From NCBI GenBank assembly GCA_015039365.1, contig WION01000620.1, positions 1 through 28,131 of the forward strand: a stretch of DNA of 28,131 nucleotides, in the 5' to 3' direction. Of the stretch, positions 1 through 9,700 are shown piece by piece (positions within the stretch are counted from its first letter, which is position 1; the number at the start of each line of letters is the position of its first letter). The notes under the pieces are model-generated. The model saw only the letters and a program-made list of their open reading frames with translations. It was not told the DNA's origin and made no database searches. Source of the stretch: Amanita rubescens. Its lineage: Eukaryota > Basidiomycota > Agaricomycetes > Agaricales > Amanitaceae. A program made the position numbers and the translations under genes.

Positions 1-337
1 GGTATGAATGATACAGCACAGGTCTAGAATAGGGAATGGCATAACAACGATATGTGCGACCGGTATGAGGATGAAGAGGAGGCAACGGGGAGGGAGGGGT
101 AACTGCTATACAATGGGGTTAATGAGCGTTGATATTTGAGGAGGATGCATTATGGGCGGGGAAAAGAGAAGAAGGAGGATAACGAGTAGTAATCATTTAG
201 TTGTGCGTGTGCATGTGGGGAGGAAGAAAACAGGTCGTCGTCTTCCAAAAAGTCCTTGCGATAGTACTTAAAACTGCGCCCCCCAGTAAGAAAGTCTATA
301 TTCGAAGAAGGAACGAATACACACACACCTTTTTTTT
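1..337. other. 3' flank of the MUB1-like gene, no gene seen
   Basis: Purine-rich DNA downstream of the MUB1 stop. It holds a short CA run followed by a T tract at about 320-340. No coding region or RNA gene is recognised, and the short open frames here have no family resemblance. Confidence 0.6.
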
Positions 338-3300
338 TCAACCCAATATCATGTCAGACTCATCTCCTGAAACGTCGGCGTGCCACGAGTTCCGCGAAGG
401 TCCCGCCTCGGTCTGAGCGCGAGGTGGAGCGACATACAACCAATCAGAATCCACGATCCTATGATGATGGTCCTGCAACCTCTGCTGGTGCTGCACAGCC
501 GCTTCCGTCATCATGACACCCGAAGGTCCGGCTACCGGCCCAGTTCTCTGAAGAGGATCGGTAGGGGAAATCGGTACCAAGTGTGTTTGTGCAGCTTGTA
601 GGAGAACCGCGCGTCGAGCAATGGTGACGGGCACATACATTGGGTCGACCACGAACCCATGCGGTCGTTGAGCGATATCATGGCCAAGCTCCCTTAACCT
701 CCTATCCCTTTCCCTCTCTCTCCTCGCCGCTCTCTCTGCTCTCGGCGAAACTTGAGAAGCACCAATGCCGGTGCCGAGTCCATGCACGGCCGCATTGTCC
801 CCATTAGGAATAACCCGAATCTCGCCAGTTTTCATCCATAACTTGCATATGAGCCTGAAGTTGATGCGCAGAATCAGGTCGATGATGTCCTTTCTCGGTC
901 CCTATCACCTCCATCTTCATCCGTATCCCTCGCGCTGCACCAGAATCGGTGACCTTCACTCCACGCGGTACTCTGACATTCTTTTCCACAGTACTTGGCC
1001 TTGCGGCATCTTCGACACTTGGCAAACTCTCGCGGGTACTGTTCCCCAACGTCCACAAAGCACTACGTTGCGTTATTCATTAGCATCCATCCTCCAAAAC
1101 CCAAAGGAAAAACCTACTGTTTGCACATTGCCTTATCCCCCCTCGACTATCATCCTTCCTACATGCATTGCGCATGATCACACCAGCCCAATACTGAATC
1201 TCAGCCGGGAGCCTCGGAGGTGGGTTCAATAAATCAGCCTCGTTCGAACTAGGTTTGAATGTAAACCGTTCCACTAGCGAAAAAACGTTCGTTTGCCTTG
1301 GCTGCGGGTTCGCAGTAGCAGCGGTGGTGGTGGCCGCAGCAGCAGCGGAACTAGTTGCCGCCAGCTCCAGTCGAACTCGCTCCAGCATGAGCGCCGCCCA
1401 AACCCGCGGAATTCAACGCGGCCCCTTCCTCGTCCTGCCAACGCCCTAAAGAATCCATGGTTTGTGTTGATGGTGAGTCCCGTTGCGGATGGATGTGCGG
1501 TTTCCCTCTGCTTCTCTCTTTCTCTGGCAGATAACATGCCGGTTCGGTCTGGCGCGTAGCGTTCGCCTGGTGCAAGCCAAGAGAGGCGGGATGGAATGAC
1601 GCCCGGGGTTTATAGAAAGCCTGCCGGACATGCGGGTACTTGCTGAGATACGCAAGCAGTTGCAGGCCAAGTAGAAACGTCCTTCGTCCTTGTACGGTCC
1701 CGGAGGGAGAGTAGAGGCCACTCCAACAGCAACACCGTGACCGTTGGCTTCCACTTACGCTCGCATTCGTGGCAGTACTTGCACTGGACGCAGCAGCAGC
1801 CATTTCCGGGGCAGACACGGCGCGGTGAGCGGTTGCGTTTGAATATCCGAATCCACATTCATACCCGTTCCACTCGCAGGAGCAACAGACTCTGCATCAA
1901 ACGCAGCGCGGGACGTAAGAGGCAGCAGCAGCAGCGGCAGACATAGCAGAAGACGATCCCTCGCCCGCGGAAGCCCGACGAGCACGAACAGTCACATCCC
2001 CTCTGCAAACCACCCGCAGACATCGGCACCATATCAGGCAAATCCACCACACCAGCTCTCGGCGTCGAATTCGAATCCAACAACCCCACCCATCCTCCAT
2101 CTTCCTCTCCCAAAAAGTTCCTCGGCGTCGTCCCCTCCCCACTTTCATCCACAATACCCACACTCGCCGTATCCAGAACGATCGCACCGGGCGCACCCGG
2201 GGGAGCACCCATCGCAAAATCGTCATTGGCTTGCAAACTCTCCATTCCATCTTCAACACCCGCTACGCCGACACCTTCCACTCCGACGCCCATAGCCATG
2301 TTCAAGCTTTCGCCAACGACGCCCGTACTACTGGCAGCATCGGAAATGATGATGTGTGCGTCGCGGTCACCTACACCAGCTAATGCCGCAGCCCGGTCAC
2401 CGAGAGGTCCAAATCGTGGCTGGCGAGTAGTATTGCGCATCCCGCAGGAGCAGTACGTTCCGGAGAGGGAGATGCGGATGCTGACGCGGGTGTAGATCCC
2501 GAGCTCAACGGGTGGCTGTGAGGGTATACGGGCAAATCCAGCTGAGGTCTCTGGCCAGCGTTCAGGGCAGCGTTGATATGCAGATGTCGATCGCCGCGGC
2601 GGGGAGTGCGGTACTGGTGCTACGGTTTGCAAGGCGCGATCGGGAGATCCGGTTCATGTTGATGTCGCCATCTGCGTCGTGTTCGGGCTCGTCCTCGGTT
2701 TCCGTCTCAGCGCGGGAAGTGTCGGTGGAAGCGGAAGGGGAGGGGGTGTCGCGTCTGTATTCTGACGCGAGAGAAGCCTGCTGAGGTCGGGTGTCACTGA
2801 GGAGACCGTGGGGAGTGGCGTGAGTATGGCGTTGGGTGGGTGTTGCGCATTGGAGAGGGAAGGGCCGGTTCGTCCACGCTGGCCGAGCAACAATAGTTCC
2901 GCTGCGATCTCGGACAACGTTGACAATGACGGCGGAACCACGGTGGTGATGGAAGCATCGGTTCCGGGGTTCGCTGTCACTACTGCTGTTGGGGCCCTGC
3001 CTTCCTCCTGTGATAGCCGGAGTGGGTCGTTGTGCGGGTTCGGTGGGGTGGCAAGTCCATAAACTCGTCCTAGGAGCTGTTAGTTGAGTTCCAAACAATG
3101 AAAAAAGTAAGTACGTACGACAAATGGTCCTTCGATCGTGATCGCCTGTACGTTCCGGAGGACGTGTAGCCTAATCTGTTCCATTCAACAATCGTTGCTG
3201 TAGTTGCTCGTATTGAACTTGTCTCTGAAAGCGCACGAGCCAGAGCGGCTGCTTCCTCCCGTTGTCCTTTGCTCCGCCTGGGCCAATCTTCGAGCCTGTC

Positions 3301-3896
3301 GCTGTTCTCGAGACTCGCGAGGGATACCAGTCGCACTGGAGCTAGGACCAATGGCAAACCCTTTACTGGCGAGCCAGGCCTCGAGAACGCAACCAACCAC
3401 ATCCAAAGCACCGGCTTGGGACAACGCGGCTCCTAATCGGCTCACTCCCCCGCACACCGATGTTGACGACACACTGAAAGGCCAAGGAAAAAACGGTATG
3501 CAGCGTGTTTGTCGAAATTTGTCGGATTTAGTGTTGGCGCCAGTTTTTGCGGGTGGTATCCGGAAGGAGTAAGGCCGTAAACGACAGTAGGATTCTCTGG
3601 TGGGGGTGGGGAGAGGCAAAATCCCAAAGCATGGTAATGAGGCGCTCAAGCCCGCCATCCATCGTCATGATTTCTCGTATCCTTGGGGATGTCGAGGTGA
3701 GGTATTGCAGATGTTGCAAAGAGTTGGTGAGTGGCAGCGGCGCGGTTGTGTCGAGCGCTGTTGAGGTCATTTATCAGGATCAGGTTAGAATGCAAAAATG
3801 CAGAATAAAATACGCACCTCGCCTGTCATATAACTGAGAGTTTATACAGACACATGCCTTATTCTGCGCTGGAAAAGCAAAGTTTGACTCGCGCAT
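338..3896 (-). pseudogene. MUB1: MUB1/SamB-like MYND zinc-finger gene, frame broken by many indels
   Basis: In yeast, Mub1 works with the E3 ligase Ubr2 to ubiquitinate Rpn4; the Aspergillus homologue samB affects growth polarity and septation. The N-terminus starts at 3896 (MRESNFAFPAQNKACVC), followed by an intron at 3758-3817 (GTGCGT..CAACAG) and LDTTAPLPLTNSL. Further conserved blocks follow in order: SPPPPENP (about 3600), GALDVVGCVLEAWLASKGF (about 3400), LLAYLSKYPHVRQAFYKP (about 1650), NVFSLVERFTF (about 1270) and EIQYWAGVIMRNACRKD. The MYND finger has ligands in FAKCRRCRKAKYCGKEC and HRFWC (about 940-1030). An intron at 1063-1117 splits the first cysteine pair of the finger, and another lies at 3077-3118. 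The tail reads RERERDRRLRELGHDIAQ and ends at 338. The blocks lie in different frames, joined by single-base gains or losses near 3619, 3485, 3419, 3265, 3229, 3173, 2744, 1690, 1380, 1045 and others. Identity is firm. Whether the breaks are real or consensus errors is open, because protein similarity holds right up to each break. Confidence 0.85.
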
Positions 3897-6430
3897 TGCG
3901 CTGGAGGAGAAAGAAAACAAAGACTCGTCGTCGCTCAGCTCCGGTGGCCAGGACAAGGGCGACCTTTGTATGCTCTTGTTTACACTCAGTGGCTGACTCA
4001 CCCGCTGACTCACAAGTCCGTTGGGAGTAAAGAAGCCCAGGCTCATACTGATTGAACTTGTCAGAGAACTCCAACGCTATTAACGACGCAATACGGTCCG
4101 ACATTGCGAGATCATATTAGAAATAAACCTAACATTGCGTGTCAGACGACCAAAAGTGTTAGTTTGTTTCACAGGATATTGCCAAATATCGGCCAATGTG
4201 ATGCCGTACCGACACGCCGAGTCCGCGAGGCAATGCGGTTCTGGACAACGGAATATGATGCTATCCGTTATTTCGGCTTTCATGCTTCTGCGCAGGTGGA
4301 ACGACGATGCCATGACCTTAGGAGCCATGACTCGGGGAAGAAAAGGGCGAACTCTTCACAACCCTGGTCACATTAATCATCGATCTTTGATCGATGTTCG
4401 GTGCGAGGCGTATTTGAGGCATGTGGTTTCGTTGAGCGTGGGCATGGTTGATGGTGGTGGTGGGCAGGATTTTGGTGAACGAACTTGATTGTGTTATGAT
4501 CCTGGAGTGCTCCTTGAGTGAGTTGCATCGTTTATTTTAGGTAATATAGTCACACTCGTAGGTGAAGGAATGAGAATCGGTGGAGCGGAAGAAGAGACTC
4601 GAAGAAAATTAATAAGTAGTATCGCTGCGAGCGCGCGAACATCGGTTAGATGTCAACCGTGCAGTTGTCGACTAGGTTCGTCGGTCTCCAATTCGCGATC
4701 TCATTCTTGCCAGCCTCTTACTACCGACATCAAATAAGGACCGCGCAGGCCATGAAGCACCGAGTCGTGGATTCGATCGTAATGCACTGATTCGGAGACG
4801 AGCATTTCCGGTCCGTCAAATTTTCAAACACCTTCATCCACCCTACGCTATCTCTGATATAGTTAGAAGGTGACAACCTCTGGTTCCGGAAGCAATAACA
4901 GGTTATTGGAGCTTTACGAAACACATTTTGGTGCAGAGCCCTGGCCGTCGACCATCGAACTTCGTAGACGCATCCGGAGGGTCTGTTTTTGTTTAGATAG
5001 TTTGCATTCTTCAGCTGTGGCGCGTTTTATTCTCCAATCCCTCTGTTCGGGTCTGAAAAGGAATGGTGCAGGATTCCGCTGTGCCAGTGGCATGAATCTT
5101 AAATTCAGCATCCTTCTTTCCATCCGCCCTCGCTTCTAGACACAAGCTAACTCAAATGACAATCACCAATATTACCGGTGAAGACGAACCGATGATGTGA
5201 TCCTGAAATAGACATGCACCTGAACGTATGTCCTCCACCTTCTTTTACCCGCAGAATTATTATTATCATATAATTATCGAAACACTAGGGACAGGGGCAA
5301 AATAAAACTGTCATCCAATGTGTCCCACATTACAATAGCTAGCATCAATGGACACGGTTCGAGACTCGCCCTTGAAATGAAAATATGAGACCTGAACTTG
5401 ATTTGGTAAAACGAGGTGGGACTGAAAAGTGCTGAAAAGCATCACCGCGAGTCGACCAGAACCACTATAGAATCTTGCTGTTGGCCCGGGAACTGTCCCG
5501 CTAGGTAGACGGCAGAGAAGGAAACGTCGATCCCAGCGAGATCTAGCAATCAATCGACCCTTGCATAGGTAATCCACGTCCGCCTAGCTTGGGAAACATA
5601 ACTTGCTAAGGCACTGTAAACGTAGGAACATCAGAATATAATCGTTGTTGACCGTTCCGACGTAACGTCGTCGGTTGTATTATACTAATCTGCATTGGGG
5701 TTGTCGAAATGGGAGGCTGAGAGCGGGACGAAGTTGGCATCCATGTGGGAGCTGGTCTTCATTTCCATCATAAAAACGATGCGTAGCTGAAATAAGATAT
5801 GTGCCGAGCACCAGGGTTGCGGCGGGATAGCAGGACGAAGTTGGCATCTGCGGCGGAAGCAGTGGTGGCAACAGATGCAGGAGCCATTCCGTTGATGATG
5901 GAGCTTGATTTCCGTGCCCTGTGGTCTTTGTTCTTGTCTGGAATGTCCATCCACAAATTACTACAAGCACGCGTAGTTAACTAAGATCCGGTGTAACATG
6001 AAGGGGTACCAGGCAATTCTCACCAAGGTAAAGATGCATGTGAACATCGAGCTCTCGCTTGGAGGCAATGTATCCATTCCTTTTCTCGGAGGGATGAAAC
6101 ACTGGCTGGCGAGTTTGACGAGCCCGAGGAAGACAGATTTGGATCAGGTCCTACGCGACACGTTGCGCAGGTCGCCCAGGGAGGCCGCTGTTGGGCTCGT
6201 ACACTCGGCGTAGTCGTCTGGGCTGGTACCGTCAGCAACCGGGGCAGTGAAGGGAGAGAAACGCTTGCGGCTTGGTAGCCAGGATAGTATTGTGACGATC
6301 TGGTAATTACCGCCGTTTAAGCGGACAAGTTAGTACATGACTTTGTCAGTTGTGGGCCACCGCTTCTCGTGAGTCGTGGCAGGGTCCGAGGCCAGCCTGC
6401 GCTATCGGCCATAGGAGAGGGCCGATATTG
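3897..6430. other. Intergenic region, no supported gene
   Basis: About 2.5 kb between the MUB1-like gene and the minisatellite. Open frames here are short (under 120 codons) and none resembles a family I know. A minus-strand frame opening at 4104 lies just upstream of the MUB1 start and may be leader sequence. Small structures inside are an 8-bp perfect palindrome at 4378-4396, an AT-rich stretch at about 5257-5281, and a 16-bp direct repeat (GGACGAAGTTGGCATC) at 5726-5741 and 5833-5848. Confidence 0.55.
4378..4396. repeat. Perfect 8-bp inverted repeat
   Basis: CATCGATC and GATCGATG flank a TTT loop, so the DNA could form a short hairpin. It lies in intergenic DNA about 480 bp upstream of the MUB1 start. 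No function can be assigned. Confidence 0.6.
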
Positions 6431-6439
6431 CTGGCCAAT

Positions 6440-6615
6440 CTTGCAAATTGCCGTTGCCGTGTCTCTTGTCTCGCGTATCGCCGCTGCTTCAGCGGGAAAC
6501 GCCTGCTTAGGTGTCTCGCGTGTAGCCGTTGCCTCACCCGAACCGGAGATGTTTCGTGAATTGCCGTGCGCTGCTTGGATGTCTTGCGTATCGCCGTGGT
6601 CTCGGCTGGATCCGC
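6440..6615. repeat. Degenerate GC-rich minisatellite
   Basis: Four to five diverged copies of a core close to TGTCTCGCGTATCGCCG recur at intervals of about 30-45 bp (for example near 6465, 6512, 6550 and 6580). On the minus strand the copies translate to repeated TAIRET-like peptides in two frames, which is a by-product of the DNA repeat and not evidence of a gene. A separate short tandem run of CATGTGA follows at about 6633-6650. Confidence 0.5.
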
Positions 6616-6771
6616 GCCGGGAAGAGACTGGAACATGTGACATGTGACATTTGGCTTCCTTTCTTCTCAACCGCCACTTGGACACATTGTTCATTGCACA
6701 ACATCAGGTAACCTCACTTCCGGCCATAATTCCCAATTCCATACACGATTCTTTGATAGACTGTGATCACC

Positions 6772-9700
6772 ATGTCAACAGATCCACCTCAGGTAGCAAA
6801 TACTGGTATCTTTGCTGGATATGAGAATGTTGTTGTTATGGATAGCCAGTTCATAGAGGTATTGTATTTCAGCATTTTTTCACTTGGATCTTGTCAATAA
6901 TGAAAACTCATAGATCAACTACTATCTTGCAGACCCTTCCAACATTGATCTACCCCCTTTACCTCCTATCAAACATTCTAGTACTTTCTTTACAGGCCAA
7001 GAGAAGTACTTGCAGAAGCTGAAGGACCATTTTACCTCCCAAGTTCAAGTACAAAGGAAAATTTTCCTATTGCATGGTTTAGGTGGCATTGGCAAGACAC
7101 AGATTTGCCTTAAATTTGTTGAAGAAAATCCTGGTTTGTGAGTAATTTATACATTATAGTATAGTAATTCAAAACAACTGACCTATTCAAGGTTCTCTGA
7201 CATATTCTGGATTGATGCTTCTTCAGAGAAAAGGGTTGAATTTGTACTCACACAGATATCATCAACCTACAATACTTCTCCAGATGGGAGACCCTCAGCC
7301 AGATCTGCTCTTGATTGGATTTCTCAAAGGCCCAACTTTTTGATGGTGTATGATGGAGCAGATGGACATCACTCAGTAGTTGAGAACTTCCTCCCACCAG
7401 GAAATGGAGGAAATGTTATCATAACAAGTAGGAATATTGGATTGAAGAGGTTTGCATTGAGCAAGAACTCGATGGAGGTTCATGGCATGGAAGATGAAGA
7501 TGCTATTTCCTTGCTTTTAAAGTCAGCCATGCTTGATGGTGACACAGACAATGATATCTATCATCTAGCCCAGCAGCTTGTGTTGCAATTTGATGGAATC
7601 CCTCTTGCCATTGACCAAGCAGGAGCATATATGCATTCCTGTGGTTGCAGCATTGATGGTTATTTGGAATTGTATGTGAGATACAAAAATGAGTTAATGA
7701 GGGATACTCCAGGGTTTGATGGTGCTTCAGATTATGGAACCTCTACATATGGGACATGGGACATTTCCATGAAGAAGATGGAGGATGCAGCTGCAAAGGA
7801 TAGTTCACAAAACTCTGTTGGTGTCATATCCCGTTCCAGACTCCACCCAAACTCCATGACCTCGGACCCCGATGGACTCCTGACTATACCCATGACCACT
7901 TTCCACCCATGTCGCATCTCATATCAAGCCTATGCCAAAACTCCGAAAACTCCGTGACAACTCCGTGACAAACTCCGTGACGGACTCCGTCACAACTCCG
8001 TCACAACTCCGTGCATATTCGCTAAGTTCCTTTCTACATATTTTCCATACTTGTTTCACCTCTTGTTTCATCTCGGGTATCACTGGTATCATTATCCCTT
8101 CGTACCATATGCTCTACTCCACTTCCTGTTCCATATCTCTATGGTTTCCTCGCTTATCAGAACACGGCCATAGAACCCCTTGTCGGACTACGTATATAAG
8201 GCCTCACTTGTATTCATACAGTAGTCCGAATATCGACTTGGATTGTGCCCCAACTCGTATTGACTCCCTGTCTTTCATTGTCTAAGACCTCATCCAGACC
8301 GCTCGCCCTTCGGACTCCGGTCCCGGACTCCATCCCGGACTCCAGAGCGTTCTCCAGAAGTTTAGGCAAGACGTACGTTAGCACGGCGCAGCTTGCACGC
8401 TGAAGCCTAGCCTTTCCCCACTACGTCCCGGACTCCGTTATACTCCATCCTTCCCTGTCCGCGGCTTAGTTCCCGGGCTCCGTCCCAATTAGGATCACCG
8501 TCCTTACAGTTGGAGCACAAAGTGCCATCAAGCTTTTGAGGATCTTTGCTTTTTTAGATCATGCTAATATACCACAGGGATTATTCAAAAGTGCTGCTGA
8601 GAACTACATGAGAAGATATATTTGGGAAGATATGTATCTTTCATCATCAGTGAGCTTGCTGGATGATGAAACTGTGTTCATTGGAAAAGATGGAGAGTGG
8701 GATAAATTACAGTTTCTAGATGGCATGCGGATTTTGCTCTCATTCTCTTTTGTCAGGAGTCATAATCACCTGTATTCCACACATCTATTAGTAAATGCCT
8801 GGAGTAGGAACTCCATACCAAAAGCAGAAGTAAATGATCACTATTACAGAGCAAGAGCACTGTTGTCCTGTTCAATAACCCCTGACAAGAAGGTTGATAA
8901 TTATGAATTCTGTCAATCACTTGCACCACACATTAGGTCCATTTTTGTGCATGCATTGGACCTAAAGTTGAACAGCAAGTACTATGATGATGAGTGTGCA
9001 AGCTTTGCATTTGTATTTGATTGTGCTGGGAGCTGGGATGAGGAAGAACAATTATTACATGTTGCAGTGGATGAAAGAAAAAGGGGGCTTGGATTGGATC
9101 ACTCAGGAACTCTCACTAGCATGTCTAATCTAGCATCCACATACTGGAATCAGGGAAGGTGGGATGAGGCAGAGAAGCTTCAGGTGGATGTGATTAATAG
9201 AATCAAAACAAAGGAACACCACCTGGCAGAAACTCTGATCACCAGCATGGGCAAATGGACATCAATGTACAGTATTAAGGGAAGTTGGGATAAGGCAGAG
9301 AAGCTTGAGAAGGATGTGATGAATACACAAAGAAAATGCCTTGGATCAGACCATTCAGACACTCTCACCAGTATGGGCAAGCTGGCATCCATATACAGGA
9401 ATCAAGGAAGGTGGGATGAGGCAGAAAAGCTTGAGATAGATGTGATGAATGCAAGAAAAACAAAGCTTGGATTAGACCACCCAGACACTCTCATCAGTGT
9501 GGGAATGCTGGCATCCATATACATGAATCAGGGAAGGTGGGATGAGGCAGAGAAGCTTCAGATGGATGTGATGAGTGCATTCAAAACAAAGCATGGATCA
9601 GACCACCCAGATGCTCTCACCAGCATGGGCAATCTGGCCTCAATATACACAAATCAAGGAAGGTGGGATGAGGCAGAGACACTTGAGATGGATGTGATGA

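Larger units (their letters stand above)
7822..8508 (+). mobile_element. Solo LTR of an LTR retrotransposon, 687 bp
   Basis: The element begins TGTCATATCC and ends CCGTCCTTACA, so it has the TG..CA termini of a long terminal repeat. It is flanked by a perfect 5-bp target duplication GTTGG (7817-7821 and 8509-8513). No gag, pol or internal region is present, which fits LTR-LTR recombination of a full element. A TATA-like TATATAAG at 8193-8200 suggests the plus strand is the transcribed orientation. The interior is full of ACTCC/CTCCGT motifs. It sits within the NB-ARC-to-TPR linker of the NLR gene. Confidence 0.88.

Noticed and set aside
6317..6694. Minus-strand frame with repeated TAIRET peptides
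   Set aside because: The repeats occur in two frames at once and follow the minisatellite, so they reflect DNA repetition rather than a protein.
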